Counted from the stretch's first letter, positions 10,619-21,764 are shown. The stretch is 64,000 bases of DNA from Mycoplasma tauri (GCF_016925555.1 NZ_CP070479.1:310001-374000); one strand, 5' to 3'. The notes: generated by a model not told the origin, from the letters alone. A program made the numbers and translations.

Positions 10619-12460
10619 ATGAATATGAATAAAAAATACGAAGCAATTGTCATAGGAGCAGGACACGCTGGATTAGAAGCGGCTTTTGCACTATCAAAAA
10701 AAGGACACAAAACTTTATTAATTACTTTTAATGCAAAAAGACTAGGTATGATGCCATGTAATCCATCTATTGGGGGGCCAGCTAAAGGAATAATAACTAG
10801 AGAAATCGATGCTCTTGGTGGCATGCAAGGATTATGAGCCGATTTAGCAACAATTCAATTAAAGATGCTAAATTTATCTAAAGGACCTGCAGTTAGAGCT
10901 CTTAGGGCACAAATTGATAAGGAAAAATATTCAGAATTGATATCTGAGTATGTTGAAAATCAAGAAAATCTTGATTTACTAGAAAGTGTTGCTGAGGAGA
11001 TAATAGTTGACGAAAATAACTTTTTTAAAGGTATTCTAATTCAAGGGGGTGCAGTAATAGAGGCTTCTGTTTGCGTTATAACAACAGGAACATACATGAA
11101 TTCTAGAATATTGCGTGGCAATGAAATTAAAACAAGTGGCCCGGATAATGAATTAACAACTCCTTTAATTAGTGAATCTTTAGCTAAATTAGGTTTTAGT
11201 CTGCAAAGATTAAAAACTGGCACACCACCAAGAATTTATGCTGACAGTGTTGATTATTCAAAAGTTCAAGAAGAAGTTCTCGAAGATATAAATTTATCAT
11301 TTTCAAATAGATCTAATATTTCTGTTCCAAAACAGATTGCATGTTATTTGACATATACTAGTCCTTTAACTCATGAAATAATTAGAAAAAATATTAGTCG
11401 TTCAGCCATGTATTCTGGATTAATTGAAGGAATCGGCCCAAGATATTGCCCATCTGTTGAAGATAAAATTGTTAAATTTCCTGATAGAGAAAGACATCAA
11501 ATTTTCCTTGAACCTGAAACTGCTGATGGGGAAATAATTTATGTTAATGGTCTTTCGACATCTATGCCTGAAGATGTGCAAGCATTGATGGTTAAATCAG
11601 TACCGGGACTTGAAAATGCAAAAGTCCAAAAATGAGGTTATGCAATTGAATATGATGCAATTGACCCAATGCAATTAAAACCTTCATTAGAAACAAGGTT
11701 AATAAATGGATTATTTACCGCCGGCCAAATAAATGGAACAAGTGGATATGAAGAAGCTGCAGGACAAGGTCTTATTGCTGGAATAAATGCCGCTCTTAAA
11801 TTAGAAAACAAAGAACCTATTATTATTCTTAGAAATCATGGCTATATTGGAGTAATGATTGATGATTTAATTACTAAAGGAACTAAGGAACCTTATAGAA
11901 TGTTAACATCAAGAGCCGAATATAGACTACTTTTAAGAAATGACAATGCTGATGAGAGATTAGCTGAATATGCCTATAAATCAGGTATGATTAGCAAAAA
12001 TGAATATGATGATGTAATTGATAAATATGCTATGATTGATGAAAAAATTCAAGAGCTTTATACTCAGCATTTGTCTGGAAAAAGTGAATTAGCTAAAAAA
12101 TATAACATTACTAATGGTTCTACTCTTTTAAATGTTTTATCACGTCCTGAAGTAGATCCAAATGATATATTGCCAGATTTTAAATATAAAGATGAAATTA
12201 CAATAATGGTTCGCTTGCATGGATATATAGAAAAACAAAAAGCAGATGCAAAAAAAGCTATTAGACTTGAAAACTTTAAAATTCCAGAAGATATTGATTA
12301 TTCAAAAGTTAATAATATTGCAACAGAAGCAAAACAAAAATTTGAAAAAATACGTCCTGCAACAATTGGACAAGCAAGCAGAATAAGTGGAATTAATCCA
12401 GCTGATATTCAAATGTTAATGTTTCATATTGATTCAAAAAGAAAAAAGGAAAATGATTAA
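10619..12460 (+). CDS. mnmG: tRNA uridine 5-carboxymethylaminomethyl modification enzyme MnmG (GidA)
   Basis: 613 aa, FAD-dependent, partner of MnmE in wobble-uridine modification. The dinucleotide-binding motif [12 protein letters not shown] is at residues 11-22. The family motifs [39 protein letters not shown] and TSRAEYRL follow, and the C-terminal helical domain that contacts MnmE is complete. Two tryptophans are TGA. The ATG at 10619 has no Shine-Dalgarno, and TATAAA at 10611-10616 is only 2 nt away. The second in-frame ATG at 10625 (8 nt from that box) could be the true leaderless start. It is divergent from dnaE. Confidence 0.95.
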
Positions 12461-12498
12461 TTTTTAATACTATAAAATAGATATATTAAGAAAATAAC

Positions 12499-12951
12499 AT
12501 GACAAAAATTAAAATAATAGCTATTGGTTCTTTATCTCCAAAATTTAAATCTATTTTTGATGATTATGCAAAAAAAATTAAATTTTTTTGTGATTTTTCT
12601 ATTACTGAAATTAAAGAAATAAGTGAAGAAAAAAATATAGATATAAAAATTAAAAAAGAGACTGCATTAATTCTTAATCATATAGATTCATCTCAGCAGG
12701 TAATATTGACTTCATTACGTGGTAATTTATATAATTCTTTTGAATTTGCAAATTTGCTAAACAAATTACAAAATAGGAACATTGTGATAATAATTGGTGG
12801 CTCAAATGGAGTTGATGAAAGTAAATTTAAAAATAGTATCAAAATCTCATTTTCTAATTTAACATTCCCACACCAATTATTTAGGGTTATGCTTGCAGAA
12901 CAAATATATAGAGGTTATTCAATCTTGAATAATAACAAATATCATAAATAA
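12499..12951 (+). CDS. rlmH: 23S rRNA (pseudouridine1915-N3)-methyltransferase RlmH
   Basis: 150 aa, SPOUT-family methyltransferase that acts on the 70S ribosome. It has the central segment IIIGGSNGVDES, which forms part of the SAM-binding knot, and the C-terminal family signature LTFPHQLFRVMLAEQIYRGYSI with NNKYHK at the very end. Length matches the usual 155-160 aa. It lies 38 nt after mnmG. TATAAAAT at about 12470 offers a local promoter; the ribosome-binding site is weak. Confidence 0.95.
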   Translation: MTKIKIIAIGSLSPKFKSIFDDYAKKIKFFCDFSITEIKEISEEKNIDIKIKKETALILNHIDSSQQVILTSLRGNLYNSFEFANLLNKLQNRNIVIIIGGSNGVDESKFKNSIKISFSNLTFPHQLFRVMLAEQIYRGYSILNNNKYHK

Positions 12952-12966
12952 TTAAAGCAATAAAAT

Positions 12967-12988
12967 ATTATAGACTTTAGTCTATAAT
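12967..12988 (+). promoter_or_regulatory. 22-bp dyad overlapping the -10 box of the MATE gene
   Basis: ATTATAGACT (12967-12976) is followed by TT and its perfect inverted repeat (12979-12988). The right half contains TATAAT (12983-12988), a good -10 box for the gene starting at 13024. A 2-nt centre and no T-run argue against a terminator, so a repressor operator is the simplest reading. Confidence 0.5.
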
Positions 12989-13023
12989 TTAATTATTTAC
13001 AAAATTAATAAGAAAGGAGAATT

Positions 13024-14790
13024 ATGGACAAAACTAAGTCGTTAAAGCAAGAACGAGCTGACAAATTATTTGGCCAAACTCCTATAAAGAAAGCTATTTG
13101 AATAGTAGCTATACCTAGCTTATTATCAGCAATGATGGTAGGTTTATACTCTTTTGTTGATCAAATATTTATTTTGCAATTTGTACCAAAGTATAGCAAT
13201 GTTTTTGGGGCACCCGATAGTGAAATCGTTCAATATTTAAATATGTCTTTGCATGACGAAACAGAACTTTTTAAAAATTATTATAGTATGTTGAAAGATT
13301 ATAATTTGGTTGCTGAAAGCTTAAAACAAACAAAATTGGCTGAAATAACGCCTAATAGCATAGTTTCCACTACATCAGCATCATTTGCATCTGTTATTAT
13401 TTTTTCAAATTCTATAGTTTTTTTAATACCTGTTGGAGCATCAATTTACTATACAAAATGTATTGGAAAAAAACTTGAAAAAACTGGTAGAGATCTTTGA
13501 GCAACAATGTTTTGAACAACAGTAGTACTGTCACTATTAGCAACTACTATTTCGTTTACTTTTGTATGATCTGGGCTTGTGCGCAATTTGGCTGGCCTTA
13601 CAGAAATTAATAAAGATATTGCACTAAAAGCTAATATAAATCTAGATCAATTGCAAGATTTTTACACTGCAGCAAATAAATTAAGTGTTAAGTGAGCAGA
13701 ACAATATATTTATATTTATGCAGCAGGGACAATTATTCAAGGTTTAACACTTTATATGTCTTATTTTATACGTTCAGAAGGATATAACACTTATGTTATG
13801 GCTTGTGGTATAACTGCTAATGCAATAAATATAGGTCTTGATGCAATTTTTATTATTGTATTACGCTTAGGAGTGCTTGGAGGAGTTATAGCAACTGTCA
13901 TCGGATGATCGTTTAATGCTATTTGTTTCTTTACTTATATAGCTATAAAAGAGACTAAAAATAAATCTTGGCTTTCATTAAAATATTTATTTAGGTTTAA
14001 ATTTAATAAGAAATTATTAGGTCCTATTTTATTACTTGGCGTTGGCGGTTTTTTAAGATCATTTGGCGTAGGCCTTTCATTCTTAATGATGAATATTTTG
14101 ATAACTAAATCGCATTTTGCTATGCCCGAACATTTTCAGTTTTATTGAGCTAAAGGACAACCTATTGTATTGTTATTTTTAACTTCTATTTTTGGAATTA
14201 ACGATGGAGCAAGAAGTTTATTTTCTTACAATTACACCATAAGAAGAATGGATCGTTGTAAAGAAATTTATCTATGAACTTTATTTGTAGCTATTATTTA
14301 TTCTGCATTTGTTTATGTTTTTGTAGCTGCAACTGCCAATAACTTATGGCCTTGAATTTTAAATGTGGATTCCGATAAGCTTGAAGGTACAGCAATTTTT
14401 CTTAGAATAATAATCCTTAGAGTTCTAGCTCTTTCATTATCAATTAGTTCTCTTTTGGCATTTCAAGGTGCTAATGATATTGGAAAAACAATCTTTTCTT
14501 CATCTTTTGAAAATCTTATTTGTTTTTGAATCATAGTTCCTATTGGATATGGAATTGGTTATGCAGTTTGAGCAAATACAGGAAATGCTGTTGCTGCTAA
14601 TTGAATTATTCTTGGTTCATTTGTTGCGAATTGTTTAATATCATCATTGTTTTTAATGGCATTTTCATGATGATTTGTGACTAAAAAATTACCAAATATT
14701 GATCATACTAAATTAAGTTGAAGTAGAAAAATTGAACATAAGTTTTTTGAACAGGCAACAAGAATTGAGTATCCTGAAAGATTTAAATAA
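13024..14790 (+). CDS. MATE family multidrug/toxin efflux transporter
   Basis: 588 aa from ATG 13024 (AGGAGA upstream) to TAA 14788-14790, with many TGA tryptophans. About twelve hydrophobic segments in two homologous halves are separated by a long extracytoplasmic stretch (about residues 60-110) rich in charged residues. The opening motif IPSLLSAMMVGLYSFVDQIFI matches the first MATE helix. MATE proteins export cationic compounds using Na+ or H+ gradients; the substrate here is unknown. Mycoplasma members are longer than the usual 450 aa because of extra loops. It is preceded by an operator-like dyad and followed by a DUF3137 gene 52 nt downstream. Confidence 0.85.
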
Positions 14791-14842
14791 TTGCTCTTAA
14801 TACAAATGTATAATTGAAAATAAAAATAAAAAAAGGAATAAT

Positions 14843-15841
14843 ATGTCAACAAAAAATATTAATATGAATCAAATCTATTTAAAAACGCAAGGAAAGCTTG
14901 CGAATGAAGCTAAGGAGAGCTATAAAAAAATAATTGGCGAAAGAAAATTACCTGCCGCTAAAAAAGTTTTTTGGTTTTTTATTACAACAATGATAACTTA
15001 TTCACTCGCCTTAATTTTTATAATTCCTTTAGTGTGAATTAATGCTAATGATCCATGAAGAACGCTTGAATTACAAAATAAAAATGCTTTGTCAGATCAA
15101 ACTAGAAACTTAAGTTGAGCATTTTTTGCATTTATAATTATTTTATTTTTAGTGGCCACATATTTATTATCACTATTTTTCACAAATAGGTTTATTGTTA
15201 AACAACAAGCGTATAAAACAGTTAAATTGGAAAAAATATTGCCTTTTATCTTTTCTGAACTTGGTTACAATATATATTTATCTGATGACAATAAAAATAT
15301 AGACACACATAAAACAATAATTTCAAACAACTATTTTCCTGAAGATAAAATCCAAATAAAAGTTGATCAAAAAAACAATCAAATTGTTGATAATTCAACA
15401 AATAACACATGAGTTGTAAATCAATTTTCTATTTATAGAAATAATGATGCACTGGGATATTCTCTTGTTTTTGAATCTGAATTACATTTAGACAAAGGTG
15501 TTTCAATGTATGGTTTTAATCAAAATGATTTTACCAAAACATTGATTTCATCAGATACAAGAGATTTTAAATTAATTGATAATGATTTATCAATTTATGC
15601 AACTAATGATTTAATTAATAATGAAAATATAGAACTATTAAGAAAATTTTCTACTGAATTTAGACTATTACAAAACAAATTTGGTTTTTGTTATAACAGC
15701 CAAAGTAAAAAAATGTACATCTGATTAAATACTCAAAATGAACTTTTTAATATTGAAAAATCGCTTGAAGTTGCATCAACATTATTAAATCATTCTTGAA
15801 TAATTACTGAAATTATTTCGAGAGTATCAGCATTAATTTAA
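14843..15841 (+). CDS. DUF3137 family membrane protein
   Basis: 332 aa. Two hydrophobic segments (about residues 42-65 and 90-115) with a short loop are followed by a soluble C-terminal domain. The segment MYGFNQNDFTKTLISSD through FGFCYNSQSKKMYIWL has the shape of the DUF3137 domain (edge strands ending in a variant of KLYIAI). The function of this family is not known. AAGGAA precedes the ATG. The last 4 nt overlap the end of convergent rsmD, so the two genes share no terminator space. Confidence 0.7.
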
Positions 15842-16386
15842 TTTATATGGCTAAGGTATAAAACATACACTTTGCCATATTTTTTTTCTTTTTGAATCAT
15901 AAAACCTTTTGGTATTTTAATCATTGTGGGATTATCACATTCCACTATAATATAGCCATATTTATCTAAAAAATTATTTTTTGAAATTAAATATAAACAT
16001 TCATTAAGCAAGTCATATTCTTTATAAGGTGGATCAACAAAAATATAGTCAAAAACTCTATTTATTTTTGTGGTTAAAAAACTTATTGAATCCATATTAA
16101 ATGTTTCGATATTACTTATGTTTAGTTTTTTAATATTTTTTAATATTGTTTGATAAACCAATTTATTTTTTTCTATAGCTATAGCTTTAGAAGCATAATT
16201 GCTTATAGCTTCAATAGCCATTGCTCCAGATCCTGAAAATAGGTCCAAAACTATTTTTCCTTCTAAATTCATTCTTAAAGATGAAAAAATAGCTTCACGA
16301 ACCCTATCCATTGTTGGTCTAGTATTTTTGTTATCAGGTTGTTCTATTTGGCAATGACGATATTTACCAGAAATTATTCTAATCAT
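15838..16386 (-). CDS. rsmD: 16S rRNA (guanine966-N2)-methyltransferase RsmD
   Basis: 182 aa. It opens with the conserved MIRIISGKYR, then RPTMDRVREAIFSSL, the SAM-binding motif VLDLFSGSGAMAIEA, and the catalytic FVDPPY (DPPY type, N2-guanine chemistry). Length and order are normal. It is the only leftward gene between 10.6 and 24.4 kb, and its stop codon overlaps the convergent DUF3137 gene by 4 nt. Confidence 0.93.
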   Translation of the reverse strand: MIRIISGKYRHCQIEQPDNKNTRPTMDRVREAIFSSLRMNLEGKIVLDLFSGSGAMAIEAISNYASKAIAIEKNKLVYQTILKNIKKLNISNIETFNMDSISFLTTKINRVFDYIFVDPPYKEYDLLNECLYLISKNNFLDKYGYIIVECDNPTMIKIPKGFMIQKEKKYGKVYVLYLSHIN

Positions 16387-16454
16387 AATAACCTACTTAT
16401 CTATTCACTTATTATTCTACATTTTGATAAGAAACTTTTTATTAATTAATTTAT

Positions 16455-16466
16455 TATAATATCATT
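16455..16466 (+). promoter_or_regulatory. def -10 box adjacent to the start codon
   Basis: A perfect TATAAT at 16455-16460 is 6 nt before the def ATG with no Shine-Dalgarno, consistent with a leaderless mRNA. Confidence 0.55.
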
Positions 16467-17030
16467 ATGAAAAAGTTTAATGTTGAAATAGTTCAATTAC
16501 CAAATAAAGTTTTAAGACAAAAATCAAAAGATGTGCCAATACCACTTAGTGATGAAGATATTGAGTTGGCTGAAAAGATGATTTATCATATTGATGATAG
16601 CCAAAAAGAGGGATCAAGATTTAGAGCTGGTGTTGGTGTAGCAGCAGTTCAGTATGGAATTTTAAAACGTGTTTTTTACATAAATATTACACCTGATATG
16701 GTTTATAACAATCCAAAAGAAGTTTTAAGGGATGTGTTTTTTAATCCAAAAATTTTAGCTATAAGTGATAGAAAAATTGCAATATCTGAAGGTGAAGGAT
16801 GTTTAAGTGTTGGAGATAAAATTCCTAATCAAGAAGGGTATGTTTATAGGGCTAAAAGAATTGTTTTTGAAGCTTATTCTTATTTTGAAAAGAAAAGAAA
16901 AAGATTTGATCTTAAAGGTTATCCAGCTATAGTTGCCCAACATGAGCTAGATCATCTTGAAGGCAAGTTATTTATTGATAGAATTGATAGAAAAAATCCA
17001 TGAAATGATAACATTGGTGAAAAATATTAA
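16467..17030 (+). CDS. def: Peptide deformylase
   Basis: 187 aa. It is the metal-dependent enzyme that removes the N-formyl group from nascent proteins. All three motifs are present: GVGVAAVQYGI (motif 1, GxGxAAxQ), EGCLSV (motif 2, metal-binding Cys) and QHELDHLEGKLFIDR (motif 3, HExxH). The frame continues through TGA at 17001-17003 to TAA 17028-17030, adding a short tail. It is separated by 19 nt from the CvpA-like gene. Confidence 0.95.
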
Positions 17031-17049
17031 TTATTAAATACGAGGAAAT

Positions 17050-18471
17050 ATGATTGAAAATTGAGAATCATTTGCCTTTAATCCCTGATCTGCCTTAATT
17101 CCAGTTTTATTAGTTATTTTCGTTTTTATATTTGCAATCATAAGCGGACTTAGAAGAGGAATAATTGGTGGAATTATTGTAATGTCTTTTGGCTTAGTAG
17201 GCTGAATTATAGCTCTTTTGATTAGTATTAGTATATCTAACACAATAGTAAATATTATTAATGAAAAATTTTTAAATAATGAAGGATACAATATTGAAGT
17301 TATAAAACCATTAATCTGTGGAATATTAATGTTTCTTATACAAATATCATTTTTAATTATTGGTGAAATTATTACTCTTTGTTTTAAAAAAAGAATTAAA
17401 AATAAATTTAAAAATAGGAAAGACAACAATGTTTCATCTTTATCATACAGATCTCTTGGTGCCGTTTTGTCATCAATAGGGGTTATACCATGTTCAATTT
17501 TAACAGCAAATATTTCTGGAATTGTTTCGACCAATAATCCTATAATTGATGCGAATGATACTATGCTTAAGGCAATTTCATTTAATCAAGCTAAAGGTAT
17601 TTCAAAATATACTCCTGGTATTATTGGAGGAGCTTATATTGCTGATGAATCAACAACAAAAAAATCTAAAAATGATGATGCTGAAAAAACCACAATTAGT
17701 AGTGCTGCTTCTTACTATATTAATCAAATGCTAAATCCATCCAATTATGTTTTAAAAATTGATTTTGATTTTGAAAAAAATGGAAATAAACATAGAATTG
17801 TTCAATTTATTTCTGCAGATGGCAAAGTTTTATCATCAAATAACTATTATGATGAAAATGATACAGATGAAAATAGAAAAAAATTTGAAATTTTTGATCA
17901 AAAATTTGGAATTGATTCAAAAATTTATTTCCAATTTGATGCTAATAAAAATGGAGAGTTTGAATTTGTTGATCATGAAAAGGAAAGCAATAAATTAACA
18001 CCACAATCTGAAAAATTAAGCAAAATATTTAGATTTTTTACTTATTCAGAAGAGTCATTTAGTTTATTTGAAACTGTAATAATTAATTTAGCTAAACAAA
18101 GTTTAAATGACTTATTTAATGTTTTTTATGACAAAATACAAGAAATTGATAATCATTTAAAAGATTCAGGAGCACAAATTTCTGATTGAGTAATAAAGCT
18201 AGATGGCAAAAATTTTGATGAATCTATAAGAAAACTGTTTAAATTCAATATAGCTAATGGTACTAAGATTCAAGTAAGTTCTCAAAAATATATTAATAAA
18301 TTAAAAAATATATTTGTAAAAATCATGAAAGAAAATGAAAAAATAAGTAATACAGATAATCAATTGGATGAAGAAAATATTAAGAAAAAAGACACAATAA
18401 ATAGTGCTACTGAAAAAGTTTATTTAATTATGTCTGCATTTATCAATAATTTATTTATTTCTAAAGAGTAA
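17050..18471 (+). CDS. CvpA-like membrane protein with a long C-terminal domain
   Basis: 473 aa from ATG 17050 (GAGGAAA upstream). The N-terminal 170 residues contain four hydrophobic segments. The second segment, ISGLRRGIIGGIIVMSFGLVGWIIALLIS, has the charged-then-Gly-rich pattern of CvpA/colicin V production proteins, and a later segment carries SYRSLGAVLSSIGVIP. The last 300 residues are hydrophilic, Asn/Lys/Asp-rich and unrecognised, unlike the 160-200 aa of typical CvpA. Its function in mollicutes is unknown. Confidence 0.65.
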
Positions 18472-18477
18472 TTAAAT

Positions 18478-18501
18478 TTTTGCATTTTATTAAATGCAAA
18501 A
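18478..18501 (+). terminator. Hairpin after the CvpA-like gene
   Basis: TTTTGCATTT and AAATGCAAAA form a perfect 10-bp stem around TATT. The T-run begins only several bases later, so termination efficiency is uncertain. Confidence 0.55.
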
Positions 18502-18537
18502 GTTATGTTTTTTAATAAACTAGTAAATAACTATTAA

Positions 18538-18566
18538 TTAGCATAACTAAAATTAAATTGTATAAT
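18538..18566 (+). promoter_or_regulatory. Promoter of the ABC exporter operon
   Basis: TTAGCA (18538-18543), a 17-nt spacer and a perfect TATAAT (18561-18566), 28 nt before the ATG at 18595. Confidence 0.55.
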
Positions 18567-18594
18567 TAATTTCATATGTTTTTTGGGAGTATTT

Positions 18595-19536
18595 ATGAGC
18601 AAAATTCAATCAAGATTTGAGAACAATGAAATAATAGTTATAAAGAATTTAGAAAAAAGTTTTAAAAATAATAAAGCATTAAAAGGCGTGAGTTTTAGTG
18701 TTAAAAAAGGGGAATTGTTTGGTTATTTAGGTTTAAATGGAGCTGGCAAATCAGTGACTTTAAATATTATTTTAGGCTTGCTAAAAAGAGACGGTGGTGA
18801 AGTATATATTAATGGCTTAAATATTGATAAAAGGCAGCTTGATATTAGAAACCAAGTTGGTATTGTTTTTCAAGAATCAATTCTTGATCCTGAACTTTCA
18901 GTTAGAGAAAACCTTATGATAAGAGCTGCTCTTTACAAAGACTATTTAAATGGTGAAAAAGTAGCCACCGTAGTTAATAAAATTATAGATGAATTTCAAC
19001 TTAATGATTTTGCTTCCCGCCGTTATGCAACTTTATCGGGCGGTCAAAAAAGACGGGCTGATATTGCTCGTGCTCTAGTTCACAGTCCAAATATATTATT
19101 TTTGGATGAACCAACAACAGGGTTGGATCCTAATTCAAGGAAACTTGTTTGATCTATATTGAAGAAAATCCAAAAAACTCGTAATTTAACGATTATGTTA
19201 ACAACTCACTATATGGAAGAAGCTGATGATTGTTCAAGAGTAATAATTTTAGAAAAAGGTCAAAAATTAGTTGAAGATACCCCAGCAGCTTTAAAAACAA
19301 AATATTCTTCTTCAAAACTTCGCATTTATGAAATGTCTGATGATCTAAAAGAATTTATTACTACTAATCCAAATATTAAATATGAAATTGTCAACAAAAC
19401 GTACATTATAAGTTTTGATACTGTTGCTCAAGGGCATGATTTTGTTGAAAAAAATATAACTGGATTAAAAGATTTTGAATTTAATAAGGGCACAATGGAT
19501 GAAGTATTTTTAAAAGTAACACAGAAAGGAAATTAA
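18595..19536 (+). CDS. ABC exporter ATP-binding protein (ABC-2 / DrrA-like)
   Basis: 313 aa. One NBD with Walker A GLNGAGKS (residues 46-53), Q-loop VFQES, signature LSGGQ (about 148), Walker B ILFLDEPTT and a switch His in TTHYMEEAD. A C-terminal 90-residue extension resembles that of DrrA/CcmA-type exporters of drugs or lipids. The ATG at 18595 has GGGAG 6 nt upstream; the in-frame TTG at 18583 lies before that site. Two bases separate it from the permease gene. The substrate is unknown. Confidence 0.9.
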
Positions 19537-19538
19537 AA

Positions 19539-20435
19539 ATGTATAAATTAATGCACTTAACAAGACGTAATTTAGTAATTTTTTTAAAAGATAAAAGAAG
19601 AATGTTTTTCACTTTTATAGCTCCACTAATTGTGCTGCTTTGCTTTGTTTTATTTGCTCGTAGAATTTATTTTTCACAAATGCCAGAAAACTTTCCGGAG
19701 CAAATAAAGAATCAATATGCTGATATTTCAATGCTCATTGGTTTGCTTTCAACCACTTTGTTTACTAATGCTGTTAGTTTATCATCAATTATGATTGCAG
19801 ATGCAGAACGTAAGGTACTGAATGATTTATATATTGCACCAGTACATCCTGGAATTGTAAGATTTAGTTATTTAATTTACAATATTTTTTTGAATATTTC
19901 TATAACTCTTTTTATGTTTATTATTGGTATATGTTGAATGGCAATCAATAAAACAATAGTTGTTGATGTTAACTTTGGCAATGTAGATAAAACATATTAT
20001 GCATTCGATACATCTAAAATATTTACTATTATTGGAATAATATTTCTTGGTGGTATTTTAAATAGTTCAATATTTGTGTTTTTATTAAGCTTTTTAAATA
20101 ATACTTCAGCATTTAGCGCTATTAGCGCTAGTTTAAGTGCAGTTGCTGGATTTTTGATTGGAGCTTTTGTTCCACTGCATACATTTCCGCGTCCTATTGC
20201 TGAATTTAGTTCGCTTATTCCTTCAACACATATTTCTAACATGGTTCGTCATTTTATTATTCAGGATCTTGTATTTTCAGATACAAGCATATTTACTGAA
20301 AAACATGCTGCATATGATTATAATGTTTTATTTGGTCAAAATATTAAATGATGAGGATCGCTTATTTATACAATGTCATGAACTGCATTAATGGTGACCC
20401 TTAATATTTCTTTATCTAATTTAAAAAGAAAATAA
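19539..20435 (+). CDS. ABC-2 type transporter permease
   Basis: 298 aa, six predicted membrane helices. A basic N-terminus (LTRRNLVIFLKDKRRMFFTFIAPLIVLL) is followed by a large extracellular loop and the ABC-2 core. ADAERKVLNDLYIAPVHPG lies between helices 2 and 3, and FLIGAFVPLHTFPRPIAEFSSLIPSTH matches the typical permease signature. It is the partner of the preceding ATPase; together they form a homodimeric or two-component exporter. TGA occurs five times near the C-terminus. Confidence 0.88.
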
Positions 20436-20491
20436 CTGAGATATTTTATTAAAAAAATTGTTAAAAATATAGTGAAACCAAAAGTTGAACT

Positions 20492-20518
20492 AAAAAAACT
20501 ATTTTAAATTGTTTTTTA
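20492..20518 (+). terminator. Probable terminator of the ABC exporter operon
   Basis: AAAAAAC (20493-20499) pairs with GTTTTTT (20511-20517) around an AT loop. The stem is weak and A/T-rich, but it is placed correctly 57 nt after the permease stop. Confidence 0.4.
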
Positions 20519-20523
20519 TGGAA

Positions 20524-20666
20524 TGATACCTATACATTTTAGGTGTCATGCTTGATTGTAAGCTCAGGCTCCACAATTAAATTTTATTTTAATTATGTTG
20601 CACTTGAACTTACAATCCAGCAATGATAAAATAAGGTTATTTTTAGTTTTTTATCATTTTATCATT
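20524..20666 (+). promoter_or_regulatory. Structured intergenic region upstream of the DUF1015-LicC-LicD cassette
   Basis: Three consecutive stem-loops occupy 143 nt. The first is TGATACCTA (20524-20532) with TAGGTGTCA (20540-20548), one G-U pair. The second is a 74-nt hairpin whose 14-nt arms TGCTTGATTGTAAG (20549-20562) and CTTACAATCCAGCA (20609-20622) pair with a single mismatch, enclosing an AT-rich inner stem. The third is AATGATAAAA (20622-20631) with TTTTATCATT (20657-20666), with a second TTATCAT copy allowing an alternative partner. The ATG of the next gene is 38 nt further on, after GTGGAG. It could be a 5' leader, a small RNA or a remnant element; it does not match a riboswitch, tRNA or 4.5S RNA that I know. 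Confidence 0.55.
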
Positions 20667-20703
20667 TGGTTTATTTTATAAATTAGAAAAGTGGAGTTCA
20701 TTA

Positions 20704-21747
20704 ATGAAGTTATTACCAATTAAATTTAGTTATGTTAATGTTTCTAAAAACATATATAGTCCTGATTTTTTAAACTTAGCAAATATATATGATGAAAAAA
20801 TAAATTTTGATGAAAGAACAAAATTTTTATCAAAGTCAGCAAAAGCTAAACTCAATAATGAAAAAATTGAAAAAAATTGCGAAAGTGTTTACGTATATTG
20901 TCAAAATGGAAAATATGGTGTTATTGCAGACTTAGATATTTTAGAATATAAAAATGGAAATATCAAGTGTCATGAACTTGTTTTACCCGATGTTGTACAA
21001 GGCATGATTGCAAATTATCAAATTTATAATACAGAAACTTCCCCTGTTTTTATTGTTCATAATGAAGAAATAGATCTTAAACAATTTGTTAAAGAAGTTA
21101 AATATAACAAAGTTTATAATTTTGAAAATATAAAATTATTTCAATACACCGAGGGGGGAGCTATAGCTCTACTAGATAAATATAAAAAAATTAATTCTAT
21201 GTTTATTGCTGATGGCCATCATCGATTGTATGCTACTTCAATGTCAAAAAATAAGAATACTATGTTGACTCAGTTAATGAGTATTTCGCAAGTTGATATA
21301 TTACCTATTCACAGAATATTAAATAATATAGATGCACAAACATTTGAAAGAGCTAAAACTTTTATAGATAATATGTTTGAGACATCAAATGATAAATATT
21401 TGACAAAAGGAAATGTTAGAATAACCTATCAAAATGAATCTTTTGTTGTAAAACTTAAAGATATGCATGAAGACTTATTTTGAAATAATGATGTTTATAG
21501 ACTTAATACTCAAATAATATCAACAGCTTTTAGAGTTTTAGATTTTAGTAGTTGTGAAACCATTTTTCAAAATGATTTAGAAGCAAGAAAAAAGACACTT
21601 TCAAAAAAAGAAGTTCTTTTCGAAGTTTTTTCAGTTGATATTAATGAATTCATGAAATTATCAGATAATAACTGTATATTGCCGCCCAAAGCCACATGTT
21701 TTGAACCTAAATTTCCGTCATTTTTGATTTTTAAAAAATATTTTTAA
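20704..21747 (+). CDS. DUF1015 family protein, first gene of a LicC/LicD cassette
   Basis: 347 aa. It matches the DUF1015 family in order: G.Y.GVIADLDILEY.NG.IKCHE, then a …SPVFIVHNE segment, and the signature FIADGHHRLYATSM near residue 173. The C-terminal part contains PKATCFEPKFPS, like the P.KST.F.PK end of the family. The DGHHR motif resembles that of ParB/Srx-fold proteins, which include the free-serine kinases SbnI and archaeal SerK; any enzymatic role here is inference. A GGAG site precedes the ATG. It lies 17 nt before the LicC fusion gene. A G6 run occurs at 21153-21158, unusual for this AT-rich DNA. Confidence 0.75.
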
Positions 21748-21764
21748 GTAAAGGAGATAATAAA

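Noticed and set aside
10774-10779. G6 run in mnmG as a slippage site
   Set aside because: It encodes the conserved Ile-Gly-Gly-Pro of the MnmG signature, so the run is explained by protein constraint.
17034-17534. Leftward 166-codon frame opposite the CvpA-like gene
   Set aside because: It mirrors the membrane-helix codons of the rightward gene and has no ribosome-binding site or family resemblance.
20549-20622. The 74-nt hairpin as a tRNA gene
   Set aside because: The length is right, but the arms form one long stem instead of a cloverleaf, and there is no T-loop GTTC-like sequence or plausible anticodon arm.
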